A stretch of DNA of 64,000 nt from Streptomyces sp. NBC_01463 (GTDB lineage Bacteria > Actinomycetota > Actinomycetes > Streptomycetales > Streptomycetaceae), in assembly GCA_036227345.1 (NCBI GenBank), contig CP109468.1:4402001-4466000 (forward strand), read 5' to 3'. The notes under the pieces were generated by a model. The model was given only the letters and a program-made list of their open reading frames with translations. It was not told the DNA's origin and did not search any database. Shown in pieces: positions 41,020 to 48,866 of the stretch. The stretch's first letter is position 1; every line of letters begins with the position of its first letter. The translations under genes and the position numbers were made by a program.

Positions 41020-42191
41020 CGCTTCCCCCTCTTCATGCCGAGCCGCATCGTCGCGACGATCTCCCGCTGCACCTCGCTCACCCCGCCCCCGAAGGTGTTG
41101 ATCTGCGCCGCCCTGTTCATCCGCTCCAGCTCCCCGTCCCCGAAGGAACCGGGCGAACCGCCCCGCACCGTTCCGGCGTCGCCCGTGACTTCCTGGCACA
41201 TTCGATACACCTCCACGGCGGATTCGGTTCCCGTGAACTTCACGCCGCTCGCGTCGCCGGGGGCCAGCGCCCCCGCGCCCACGTCCCCCACCAGCCGCCA
41301 GTTGAGCAACCGCGTCGCGGCCAGCCGGGCGTGCGCCTCGGCCAGCCGGGAGCGCACCCACGGCTCGTCGGCTGGCCGCCGCCCGGTCACCGGGTCGGGG
41401 GTGCGCGCGAAGGCGAGCGCCGCGTCGAAGAAGTCCTCGGCCTGCATGCCGATCGCCGCGAGCGCCACCCGCTCGTGGTTGAGCTGGTTGGTGATCAGCC
41501 CCCAGCCACCGTTCTCCGCGCCGACCAGCGCGGTGCCGGGCACCCGTACCCCGTCGTAGTACGTGGCGGTCGTGGTCAGCCCGCCCACGGTTTCGATGGG
41601 TGTCCAGGAGAAACCGGGCGCGTCCGTCGGCACGAGCACGATCGAGATGCCCCGGTGCTTGGGCACATCCGGGTCCGTGCGGCAGGCGAGCCAGATCCAG
41701 TCCGCGTTCTGGGCGTTGCTGGTGAAGATCTTCTGACCGTCGATGACCCAGGAGTCGCCCTCGTGGACGGCCCTGGTGCGCAGCGCGGCGAGGTCGGTCC
41801 CGGCCTCGGGTTCGCTGTAGCCGATGGCGAAGACGATCTCGCCGGCGAGGATGCGCGGGAGGAAGTACTCCTTCTGCTCCTGGGTCCCGTACTTCATCAG
41901 GGTCGGGCCGACCGTGTTGAGGGTGACCATGGAGACCGGAGCGCCGGCCCGGTAGGCCTCGTCGAAGAACACGAACTGTTCGTCCGCGCCCCGGCCCTGC
42001 CCCCCGTACTCGACGGGCCAGCCCAGACCGAGCATCCCGTCGGACCCGATACGGCGCAGCAGCCGGCGCTGCGCGTCCAGGTCCTGGGGCGTGGAGCCGG
42101 CGGGCCCGCTTCTGTCGGGCATCACGTCGCGGAAGTAGGCGCGGAGTTCGGCGCGCAGCTCCCGCTGGCGCTCGGTCGGGGCCAGATGCAC
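41016..42191 (-). CDS. Acyl-CoA dehydrogenase (FadE29/ChsE2-like)
   Basis: A 391-residue flavin-dependent dehydrogenase and first gene of the five-gene operon. Signatures are AIGYSEPEAGTDLAALRT and QKIFTSNAQNADWIWLA around the flavin site, NQLNHERVALAAIG, and the terminal helix VSEVQREIVATMRLG. Full length compared with its 344-residue partner fits the FadE29 role in a two-subunit enzyme that desaturates the 3-carbon side chain of C22 steroid-CoA. A 17-base palindrome ends 39 bases upstream of the start, so the whole operon is probably under a TetR-type repressor. Confidence 0.9.
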   Translation of the reverse strand: MHLAPTERQRELRAELRAYFRDVMPDRSGPAGSTPQDLDAQRRLLRRIGSDGMLGLGWPVEYGGQGRGADEQFVFFDEAYRAGAPVSMVTLNTVGPTLMKYGTQEQKEYFLPRILAGEIVFAIGYSEPEAGTDLAALRTRAVHEGDSWVIDGQKIFTSNAQNADWIWLACRTDPDVPKHRGISIVLVPTDAPGFSWTPIETVGGLTTTATYYDGVRVPGTALVGAENGGWGLITNQLNHERVALAAIGMQAEDFFDAALAFARTPDPVTGRRPADEPWVRSRLAEAHARLAATRLLNWRLVGDVGAGALAPGDASGVKFTGTESAVEVYRMCQEVTGDAGTVRGGSPGSFGDGELERMNRAAQINTFGGGVSEVQREIVATMRLGMKRGKR

Positions 42192-42230
42192 GGCGACTGC
42201 CTCCCGGGAACGGGCACGAGGATCAGGGTT

Positions 42231-42247
42231 TCTGACTGTCCGTCAGA
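42231..42247. promoter_or_regulatory. Operator-like palindrome TCTGAC-N5-GTCAGA before the igr-like operon
   Basis: TCTGACTGTCCGTCAGA has perfect six-base outer arms. It agrees with the site at 5482-5498 at 15 of 17 positions, giving a shared TYTGACKGTCCGTCAGA motif. It is not the mycobacterial KstR or KstR2 motif as I know them. A TetR-family regulator encoded elsewhere is the simplest reader. Confidence 0.6.
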
Positions 42248-42437
42248 TTCCGTTCGGCTGTCAAGGCACCGGACGTCCGGACCCGCCCCGATTCCCGGCT
42301 ACCCCCCTGCCCGCCACCGCACCCCGCGCCGAGCGTCCGGCACGCGACCGCCGACAACACCGAACCGCTCGCGCACGACCGCCCGCACGCTCGCCCGTCC
42401 GTCCGTTCCGCCCGCCCACCCATCCACCAAACGCCGA

Positions 42438-42479
42438 ACGGCCTGTGCGGCGCCACCGAAGTGGCGCCGCACAGGCCGT
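42438..42479 (-). terminator. Strong hairpin after the Asn-rich secreted protein gene
   Basis: A perfect 19-base-pair stem (42438-42456 with 42461-42479) with a CGAA tetraloop, the longest stem noted in the window. It lies 53 bases past the 3' end of the minus-strand secreted protein gene and insulates it from the catabolic operon. Confidence 0.88.
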
Positions 42480-42531
42480 CGTTCCCCCCACCGCGACCCG
42501 ACCCCCCGACCGGATCGTGGCAGTCACCGGC

Positions 42532-42843
42532 TCACCAGAGATTGGTGAAGTTCACCGCCAGGTTGTGGTTGGACTGGTCGATCGCGGTGAACGCGGAACC
42601 GTTCACCTGGGCGGAGTTGCTCTGGTTCGACGCCCCGGAACCGACGGCCTGCTGCTGCGAGGTGGACGAGTTGCCGAGGTTGTTCCCACCGACCCCGCTG
42701 CCGCTGATCGTGGCCACTCCCGCGTTCGATCCGTCGTTCGCGAACGAGCCGTTGTCGGCCTGGGCCACACCGCTGAGGAGAACGGCGGCGAGAGGCAGGG
42801 CGGCAACAACGGCGAGGGCACGAGCGGTACGGATGCTTGCCAT
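42532..42843 (-). CDS. Small Asn/Ser/Gln-rich secreted protein
   Basis: A 103-residue protein. A signal peptide (about 1-29, probable cleavage AQA before DNG) leads to a 74-residue mature chain with no cysteine and very rich in Asn, Ser, Gly and Gln (GSGASNQSNSAQVNGSAF, IDQSNHNLAVNF). It resembles neither chaplins nor rodlins in detail, although composition is reminiscent of curli-like repeats. GGAGG lies 8-12 bases before the ATG, and a 19-base-pair terminator follows. A surface or extracellular role is likely; the function is unknown. Confidence 0.82.
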   Translation of the reverse strand: MASIRTARALAVVAALPLAAVLLSGVAQADNGSFANDGSNAGVATISGSGVGGNNLGNSSTSQQQAVGSGASNQSNSAQVNGSAFTAIDQSNHNLAVNFTNLW

Positions 42844-43124
42844 GTCTATTCCTCCAGGAACCGAAAGTAAGGCTGATCCCGGGCCAGTTGGCCGACCGAC
42901 CGGGTGATGGTCACGACGTCGCGAGATCAGAGTTGCCCAGCACCTCACCGACGAACCACCCATGCACTCCGATTCCCCCGCAAGCATGAGGAAGCGAAGA
43001 TAAACCCCCACACCCATCGAACTCGCAGGTCAGCCCGGCACGCCGGAAGAACCCTTGTCCCACCGGAGAAGAAGCGTTCCGTCATGCCACTCCGACGACC
43101 TCCCTCCGCCCCCCCTTCCCTTAT

Positions 43125-43140
43125 TCGAACATTAGTACGA
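43125..43140. promoter_or_regulatory. LexA/SOS-box-like site before the Prim-Pol gene
   Basis: TCGAAC-ATTA-GTACGA differs at one position from the actinobacterial SOS box TCGAAC-N4-GTTCGA. It lies 11-26 bases before the Prim-Pol ATG, where it would cover the promoter or start of transcription. The flanking CGAACAT is also repeated directly at 43126 and 43138. Confidence 0.6.
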
Positions 43141-43150
43141 ACATGGATCC

Positions 43151-44029
43151 ATGGCCACCACTGACCGGCGAACCGCCACCCTGGCCCTGGCCCACGCGCT
43201 CTCCGCCGCGGAGCACGGGCTCCCCGTCATCCCGCTGTCCGCCACCAAGCTCCCCGCTCTGCGCTCCCCGCACCGCCACGAGACCCGTCCGGTCAGCTGC
43301 CGGGGAGCCTGCGGCCTGCCCGGCCACGGTGTCCACGACGCGACCACCGACCCCGTCGCCGTACGCGCCCTCTTCGCCGCCGCCCCCTGGGCCACCGGCT
43401 ACGGCATCGCCTGCGGGCGCGCCCCGCACCACCTCATCGGCCTGGACCTCGACATCGACGCGACCGGCCGGAACGACTCCGTGGCGTCCCTGCAACAGCT
43501 GGCCCTGCAGCACCTGTTCACCATCCCGCCGACCGTCACGGTGCTCACCCCCAGCGGCGGCCGCCACATCTGGCTGTCCGGCCCGCCCGACGTGGCCGTG
43601 CCGAACTCGGCCGGCCGCCTGGCCCCCGGCATCGACATCCGCGGCACCGGCGGCTACCTGGTCGGCCCGGGCTCGGTCACCGCCCACGGCACCTACCGCC
43701 TCGTTCCCGGAACCGGCCCCCTCCCGCCCGCACCCTGCCCGAGCGCCCTCCTCCACCTCCTGACTCCCCCGGCCCGCCCCCGCCGGCACGCGGACCACAC
43801 CGACCAGGGCGGCGGCCTGATCCAGTTCGTCCTCGCTGCGGACGAGGGCCAGCGCAACACCCGGCTCTTCTGGGCGGCCTGCCGCGCCTACGAACACGGC
43901 TTCGGCGACGCCCTCGCGGACGCCCTCACCCGGGCCGCCGTCCGCACCGGCCTCCCCGAACACGAGGCCCGCGCCACGATCGCCTCCGCGGCCCGCCTCA
44001 CCGCGACCCGCTGCGAGCCTCCCGCCTGA
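43151..44029 (+). CDS. Bifunctional DNA primase/polymerase (Prim-Pol) N-terminal domain protein
   Basis: A 292-residue archaeo-eukaryotic primase-type protein. The catalytic motifs are intact: motif I LDLDID (Asp99, Asp101, Asp103), motif II SGGRHIWL (His139) and motif III GIDIRG (Asp162). A Cys/His patch, CRGACGLPGHGVH, at 50-62 may bind zinc. The family synthesises primers or fills gaps and is common in plasmids, phages and actinomycete integrative elements. Here there is no helicase or integrase nearby. A LexA-like box sits right at the promoter, so a role in DNA damage tolerance is plausible. Confidence 0.88.
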   Translation: MATTDRRTATLALAHALSAAEHGLPVIPLSATKLPALRSPHRHETRPVSCRGACGLPGHGVHDATTDPVAVRALFAAAPWATGYGIACGRAPHHLIGLDLDIDATGRNDSVASLQQLALQHLFTIPPTVTVLTPSGGRHIWLSGPPDVAVPNSAGRLAPGIDIRGTGGYLVGPGSVTAHGTYRLVPGTGPLPPAPCPSALLHLLTPPARPRRHADHTDQGGGLIQFVLAADEGQRNTRLFWAACRAYEHGFGDALADALTRAAVRTGLPEHEARATIASAARLTATRCEPPA

Positions 44030-44131
44030 CGGCGGACCGGCGGACCGGTAGCCCGGCAGCCCGGTAGTGGCGACCGGCGAAGTCCGGGCGCCCGGATGCC
44101 CTCAGCGCCCTCACCGCGGGCGGGCACGCGA

Positions 44132-44166
44132 ACGGCCCCCGACCGATTCACCCGGTCAGGGGCCGT
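44132..44166 (-). terminator. Terminator of the tRNA-Ser(TGA) gene
   Basis: A 14-position stem (44132-44145 with 44153-44166) with one mismatch and a 7-base loop, starting 8 bases past the 3' end of the minus-strand tRNA-Ser. It may also end the Prim-Pol transcript. Confidence 0.75.
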
Positions 44167-44173
44167 CTCTCTG

Positions 44174-44258
44174 CGGTGGGTGTGGGATTTGAACCCACGG
44201 TGACTCGCGCCACGACGGTTTTCAAGACCGTTCCCTTAGGCCGCTCGGGCAACCCACC
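44174..44258 (-). tRNA. tRNA-Ser (anticodon TGA)
   Basis: An 85-base serine tRNA with a long variable arm. The acceptor is GGTGGGT/ACCCACC with G as discriminator, the anticodon stem-loop is ACGGTCTTGAAAACCGT and the T arm contains GGGTTCAAATCCC. It reads UCN codons. No CCA is encoded. Confidence 0.95.
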
Positions 44259-44309
44259 CCGCGCCGGCGGTCAACGAGGACCGGATCGGCGCGAGGACAG
44301 CCTAGCCGG

Positions 44310-45794
44310 TCAGCTGTCGCCCTTGCGCTCGCCCAGGGTGACTTCCGCCGTCGCCGTCTTGCCGTCGCGCTTGTACGTCAGCGTGACCTTGTCGCCCGGC
44401 TTGTGGGTCCAGATCTCGCCGATCAGGGTCGGGCCGCTGTCGACGACGGTGTCGTTGAACTTCGTGATGACGTCGCCCGCCTTGAGACCGGCCCGGGCCG
44501 CGGGGCCGTCCTTCGAGACCGCCTCCGTGCCGCCCGCGCCCTGGTCCGAGATGACCGCGCCGCCGGTCTTCTCGTCCATCGTCACCGTGGCACCGATGAC
44601 CGGGTAGACCGGCTGGCCCGTCTTGATCAGCTGCTGTGCGACGTTCTTCGCCTGGTTGACCGGGATGGCGAAGCCGAGGCCGATGGAGCCGGCCTGGCTC
44701 TGGCCGCTGCTTCCGGTCGACTGGATCGCCGAGTTGATGCCGATGACCGCGCCGCCGGCGCTCAGCAGCGGGCCGCCGGAGTTGCCCGGGTTGATCGAGG
44801 CGTCCGTCTGCAGCGCGCTCATGTACGAGTTGCTGCCGCCGGAGCCGTCACCGGAGGCCACCGGGCGGTTCTTGGCGCTGATGATGCCCGTGGTGACCGT
44901 GTTGGAGAGGCCGAACGGGGCGCCGATCGCGATCGTCGAGTCGCCGACCGCCACCTGGTCCGAATTGCCCAGCGGCAGCGGGGTGAGCCCCTGCGGCGGG
45001 TTCTTCAGCTTCAGGACGGCCACGTCGTAGCCCTGGGCCCGGCCGACCACCTCGGCGTCGTACTTCTTGCCGTTGGAGAACGTCGCCGTGAGCTGACCGC
45101 TGTCCGCCGCGGAGGCCACCACGTGGTTGTTCGTGAGGATGTGGCCTTCCTTGTCGTACACGAAGCCGGTGCCGGTGCCGCCCTCGCCGTCACCGCCCTG
45201 CGCGTCGATCGTGACGACGCTGGGCAGCGCCTTGGCCGCGACGCCCGCGACCGTCCCCGGGTCGCGCTTGAGGTCCTGCGGGTTGCCCGACGCCGAGACC
45301 GTGGTCGAACCGGAGGAGTCCGAGCTGTTGTTGCTGTCCGCGGCCCAGAAGCCGAGGGCGCCGCCGACTCCGCCCGCGACGAGCGCCGCGACGACCACCG
45401 CGGCCACCAGTCCGCCCGCGCCCCGCTTGCGCGGCGCGTCGGGCGCGTGCACCTGGCCGGGTGCGCCCCACACGGGGCCGCCGCCCTGCGCATGGTGGGC
45501 GTACGCCGGGACGGCGGGCGGCGGCGGGGGCCAGCCGGCGTCGGCCGCGGCCTGCGGTGCGGGCGGCGCGTACTGCGGCGCGGCCGCCGGGACCGGGTTC
45601 ATCGGAGCGGTCGCCGGGTCCGGTGCGGGGGAGTGCGGCTGCTGCTGCGTCGCCGTCGCATCCGGATGCGGCGGGGCGGCGGGCGCGCTCTCCGGGGGCC
45701 CCTGGGGAGCGTCGGCCGGCACTGGAGGTGCGGACGGAACGGACGGGGCGGCCTCGGCCGCGTTGCCCTCGTTGCCCTCGTTCTCTGTGCTCAC
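44310..45794 (-). CDS. Membrane-anchored HtrA/DegP-type serine protease with PDZ domain
   Basis: A 494-residue S1C protease. A Pro/Ala-rich cytoplasmic N-terminus of about 120 residues precedes one membrane helix (GGLVAAVVVAALVAGGVGGAL), an extracellular linker and the trypsin-like domain. The catalytic set is visible as His in LTNNHVVAS, Asp in YDVAVLKL and Ser in NPGNSGGPLL. A PDZ domain follows (GPAARAGLKAGDVITKFNDT). Such proteases deal with misfolded exported proteins. No sigma or two-component gene is beside it. A long gap to the divergent GDPD gene probably holds both promoters. Confidence 0.93.
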   Translation of the reverse strand: MSTENEGNEGNAAEAAPSVPSAPPVPADAPQGPPESAPAAPPHPDATATQQQPHSPAPDPATAPMNPVPAAAPQYAPPAPQAAADAGWPPPPPAVPAYAHHAQGGGPVWGAPGQVHAPDAPRKRGAGGLVAAVVVAALVAGGVGGALGFWAADSNNSSDSSGSTTVSASGNPQDLKRDPGTVAGVAAKALPSVVTIDAQGGDGEGGTGTGFVYDKEGHILTNNHVVASAADSGQLTATFSNGKKYDAEVVGRAQGYDVAVLKLKNPPQGLTPLPLGNSDQVAVGDSTIAIGAPFGLSNTVTTGIISAKNRPVASGDGSGGSNSYMSALQTDASINPGNSGGPLLSAGGAVIGINSAIQSTGSSGQSQAGSIGLGFAIPVNQAKNVAQQLIKTGQPVYPVIGATVTMDEKTGGAVISDQGAGGTEAVSKDGPAARAGLKAGDVITKFNDTVVDSGPTLIGEIWTHKPGDKVTLTYKRDGKTATAEVTLGERKGDS

Positions 45795-45984
45795 AGCTCT
45801 TTACTCCTCGGTTCCACATCATCATTCGGCAAGAGATCCGCTGTGTACGTGTCTGGAGTCAGCTTTTCCCACAGCACGTCAGGCCACTGTAAACAGGACC
45901 TGTGCATCTGCGCACGGGCCTTTACATCGGACAAAACGGTCCGACTTCATCAGGTGCGCTCACCCATGGTCTCCCGGTGACACC

Positions 45985-46830
45985 ATGGCGCGGGTGACCC
46001 AAGCACGGCAGCAGCGCCCCAAGCAGCATCCCATCCAGGTCATCGCACACCGGGGCGCGTCCGACGACGCCCCCGAGCACACCCTGGCCGCGTACCGGAA
46101 GGCGATCGAGGACGGCGCCGACGCCCTGGAGTGCGACGTACGGCTCACGGCCGACGGTCATCTCGTATGCGTACACGACCGCCGGGTGAACCGCACGTCC
46201 AACGGCCGCGGCGCGGTCTCCGCCCTGGAGCTCAACGAGCTCGCCGCACTCGACTTCGGGTCGTGGAAGGACCGCGAGGAGTCGGAGTCCCCGGACTGGG
46301 ACCCGGTGCCGGGCGAGCTCACCTCCGTACTCACCCTGGAGCGCCTCCTCGAACTCCTCGTCGAGACGAGAGCCGCCGGCCGGCCGCTCCAGCTGGCCAT
46401 CGAGACCAAGCACCCCACACGCTGGGCGGGCCAGGTCGAGGAGCGGCTGCTGCACCTGCTGAAGCGCTTCGAGCTCGACGCGCCGCCCGCCGACGAGGCC
46501 TCGCCGGTCCGCATCATGAGCTTCTCGGCCCGCTCCCTGCACCGCATCCAGGCCGCCGCACCCGGCCTGCCCACCGTGTACCTGATGCAGTTCGTCTCCC
46601 CGCGGCTGCGCGACGGGCGGCTGCCGGCCGGGGCCCGCATCGCCGGTCCGGGGATGCGGATCGTACGCAGCCACCCGGGATACATCGAACGCCTGCACCG
46701 CGCCGGACGGCAGGCGCACGTCTGGACGGTGAACGAACCGGAGGATGTCGAGCTCTGCATCCGGCTCGGCGTCGAGGCAATCATCACGAATCGCCCAAAA
46801 CAGGTTCTGTCACAACTGGGACGCTCTTAA
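45985..46830 (+). CDS. Glycerophosphodiester phosphodiesterase
   Basis: A 281-residue GDPD enzyme that releases glycerol-3-phosphate and an alcohol from deacylated phospholipids. Catalytic and metal residues are visible in AHRGASDDAPEHT, LECDVRLTADGHLVCVHD and IETKHPTR, and the barrel closes with VHVWTVNEPED-like QAHVWTVNEPEDVELC. No signal peptide is seen, so it is cytoplasmic. ATG 45985 is chosen because the upstream frame overlaps the protease gene on the other strand. A HATPase gene follows 140 bases later. Confidence 0.92.
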   Translation: MARVTQARQQRPKQHPIQVIAHRGASDDAPEHTLAAYRKAIEDGADALECDVRLTADGHLVCVHDRRVNRTSNGRGAVSALELNELAALDFGSWKDREESESPDWDPVPGELTSVLTLERLLELLVETRAAGRPLQLAIETKHPTRWAGQVEERLLHLLKRFELDAPPADEASPVRIMSFSARSLHRIQAAAPGLPTVYLMQFVSPRLRDGRLPAGARIAGPGMRIVRSHPGYIERLHRAGRQAHVWTVNEPEDVELCIRLGVEAIITNRPKQVLSQLGRS

Positions 46831-46970
46831 CATCAGTTACACGGAGTACACCGGCGCATTCGGCGTGTGCTCGATCGTTACGAGTGCGTCACTGGCAGGC
46901 CATTGGCCGGTTTCCGGTCCACGTCAGGGGGGCATCCACTCCGTGGCGTGGGGCAAAGGAGGTCTCGGGG

Positions 46971-47552
46971 GTGGCGTTGGTGGTGGCACAGGAAGTGCCC
47001 ACGTCGTCGAGCATGGCCGTACCCCATGGCCCTGCGGGCGTGGGTCAGGCACGGCACCGGATGCGTGAGCAGTTGCGCAGCTACGGGGTGTCGGATTCGG
47101 TCGTCGACGATGCTGTATTGATCCTTTCCGAACTGCTCAGCAACGCCTGCCGGCACGGCAGGCCACTGGGCCGGCACACCGATGTGGGGGACGGGGACGT
47201 GCGCGCCGCCTGGCGCGTCGACAGAACGGGCGGTCTGACCGTCGAGGTGACCGACGGTGGCGGCCCGACCCGGCCGGTTCCGGCCACTCCTTCGGTGACC
47301 GCACGCGGTGGCCGGGGGCTCAACATCATCAGCGCCCTCGCCGAGGCGTGGGGCGTGCGTGACGACTCCTCGGGCGAGGTCACCGTCTGGGTGCTGGTCA
47401 ACGAGGGTCACGGGCACCCGGAGGAACGGCCGGGCGCACGGCCCAACGGCCGGACACCGGCCGGGACGGCACCCGCGGGCACCGGCTCCGCGGTGACCGG
47501 CGCGGGCCTCGACGGGCTGGATTTCGCCGACGCCTTCGACGACGCGGGCTGA
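46971..47552 (+). CDS. ATP-binding (HATPase_c_2) anti-sigma/regulatory kinase-like protein
   Basis: A 193-residue GHKL-fold protein of the RsbW/SpoIIAB-like type numerous in Streptomyces. The N-box is ELLSNACRHG, with TDGGGPTRP and GRGLNII as G-boxes. The C-terminal 50 residues are Pro/Gly/Ala-rich and disordered. GTG 46971 is chosen because AAAGGAGGT lies 8 bases upstream; the frame continues further but without such a site. These proteins bind or phosphorylate anti-anti-sigma factors; the partner is not encoded alongside. Confidence 0.87.
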   Translation: MALVVAQEVPTSSSMAVPHGPAGVGQARHRMREQLRSYGVSDSVVDDAVLILSELLSNACRHGRPLGRHTDVGDGDVRAAWRVDRTGGLTVEVTDGGGPTRPVPATPSVTARGGRGLNIISALAEAWGVRDDSSGEVTVWVLVNEGHGHPEERPGARPNGRTPAGTAPAGTGSAVTGAGLDGLDFADAFDDAG

Positions 47553-47737
47553 CCGGGGCGCCGGCCCACGCCGCCTCCCGGGACGGTCCCACCGGCGTGG
47601 AACCCGGTCGGCATCGCGCGTGCCGATCATCGGACATCGGCGGGCGCGGATCTCGGGGCAGCCGTGCCACCGGACGGTGCGCGGGCGGCTAGGCTCGCGG
47701 CCCAGACCGCACTGTCGCAATCGGGAGAAAGCCCACC

Positions 47738-48703
47738 ATGGCGAAGAAGCGCCCTCAGACCAAGGCCGGGAAGCAGCAGCTCAAGGACGGCGAGATCCCG
47801 GTGGTCGGGGCTCGCGAGCCCTGCCCGTGCGGTTCGGGCCGCCGCTACAAGGCCTGTCACGGCCGTGCCGCCGCCCAGGCCGTGACCGAGCTCGTCCAGC
47901 GCCCCTTCGAGGGCCTGGCCGGCGAATGCGACTGGGTCGCGCTGCGCGAGCTGGTCCCCGCCGCCACGGTCGAACTGACGCTGAAGGGCGGCCTGCCCGA
48001 CGGTGTGCCGTCGGTGACGCTCGCGACCGTCCTGCCGATGGCGTGGCCCGCGCTGCGCCGCGACGACGGTTCGGTCCTGCTCGCCCTGCAGAACGACACC
48101 TCCTCCGGCGACCTGAGCCGCGACCTCGCCGACACCCTCCAGCGCGCGCTGGAGACCGAGCCCGGCTCGCCCGTCGCCGCCCGGCGTGTTCCGGCCGACG
48201 GTCCGCGGCTGCAGGACGTGCTGGACGCCGACGCCGCGTTCTCGCCCGTCGTGCACCCCGGATTCGAGTTCTGGGTGCCGGACGCGGAGAACGCCACGGC
48301 CGAGGTGTCCGCGTCCCTGGAGCGGGCCAACGACGCGGCGATCCCGACCGTCCTGCTGTCCGGGGTGGACGCCGCCTACTGGTGCGAGACCCCGGAGAAG
48401 AACCATCTGCGCTGGGTCATGCCGCACCCCGAGGAGCAGCTCCTCGACGCGCTCGCCCGGCTGCACGCCGCCGGCGCCTCCTCCCTCGGCGAGGGGACCC
48501 GGCTGGTCGGCTCCTTCCGTGCCCACGGCCTGATGGTCCCCGTCTGGGACCTGCCGAGCGCGATGGGCGCCGAGGAGTGCGAGAAGCCCGCCGCCGCGTT
48601 CGCGGAGCAGCTCGCGACGGCGCTCGCGTCGGACGCGCCGCTCACCGCCGAGGAGCGACGGGCGCGCGGCGGGCTCACCAACCGCCAGGTGACCCTCAGC
48701 TGA
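47738..48703 (+). CDS. DUF5926 family protein with SEC-C zinc motif
   Basis: A 321-residue actinobacterial protein. A basic N-terminus (MAKKRPQTKAGKQQ) precedes a SEC-C-type Cys-rich motif, CPCGSGRRYKACHG, at about 30-43, which binds zinc in SecA and related proteins. The rest is the uncharacterised DUF5926 region (RLQDVLDADAAFSPVVHPGFEFW, CETPEKNHLRWVMPHPEEQLLDALARL). GGGAGAAAG precedes the ATG, and TAGGCT about 46 bases upstream is a possible -10. Contact with ribosome or secretion components is possible because of the SEC-C motif, but unproven. Confidence 0.82.
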   Translation: MAKKRPQTKAGKQQLKDGEIPVVGAREPCPCGSGRRYKACHGRAAAQAVTELVQRPFEGLAGECDWVALRELVPAATVELTLKGGLPDGVPSVTLATVLPMAWPALRRDDGSVLLALQNDTSSGDLSRDLADTLQRALETEPGSPVAARRVPADGPRLQDVLDADAAFSPVVHPGFEFWVPDAENATAEVSASLERANDAAIPTVLLSGVDAAYWCETPEKNHLRWVMPHPEEQLLDALARLHAAGASSLGEGTRLVGSFRAHGLMVPVWDLPSAMGAEECEKPAAAFAEQLATALASDAPLTAEERRARGGLTNRQVTLS

Positions 48704-48792
48704 CAGTGACCGTCACCCGGCCCGAACGGTGACTCCCGTCACAACTCGGCGTACTGGCAGGTAAATCGCTGTCCGAATACGCGAGATCGAAT

Positions 48793-48820
48793 TTGCGAAC
48801 GGCAGATCTCTTGTTACCGT
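48793..48820 (+). promoter_or_regulatory. Promoter-like TTGCGA-N16-TACCGT
   Basis: A -35-like TTGCGA (48793-48798) and a -10-like TACCGT (48815-48820) are 16 bases apart. The hairpin 48829-48866 follows at once, yet the next plus-strand gene is 1.9 kb away. If active it would transcribe the non-coding region. Confidence 0.4.
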
Positions 48821-48828
48821 TCTAGAAG

Positions 48829-48866
48829 CCCGGTCGCTGGTGCATCCCCCGTCGCCAGCGATCGGG
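48829..48866. other. Hairpin near the possible transcription start
   Basis: A 12-position stem (48829-48840 with 48855-48866) with one G-T pair and a 14-base loop. It may be the 5' structure of an RNA from the promoter-like site or a terminator of the DUF5926 transcript. Confidence 0.4.

Noticed and set aside
43151..44258. Prim-Pol next to tRNA-Ser as the remnant of an integrated element (AICE)
   Set aside because: No integrase, excisionase, helicase or repeated tRNA 3' end was found, and GC and codon use match the surroundings.
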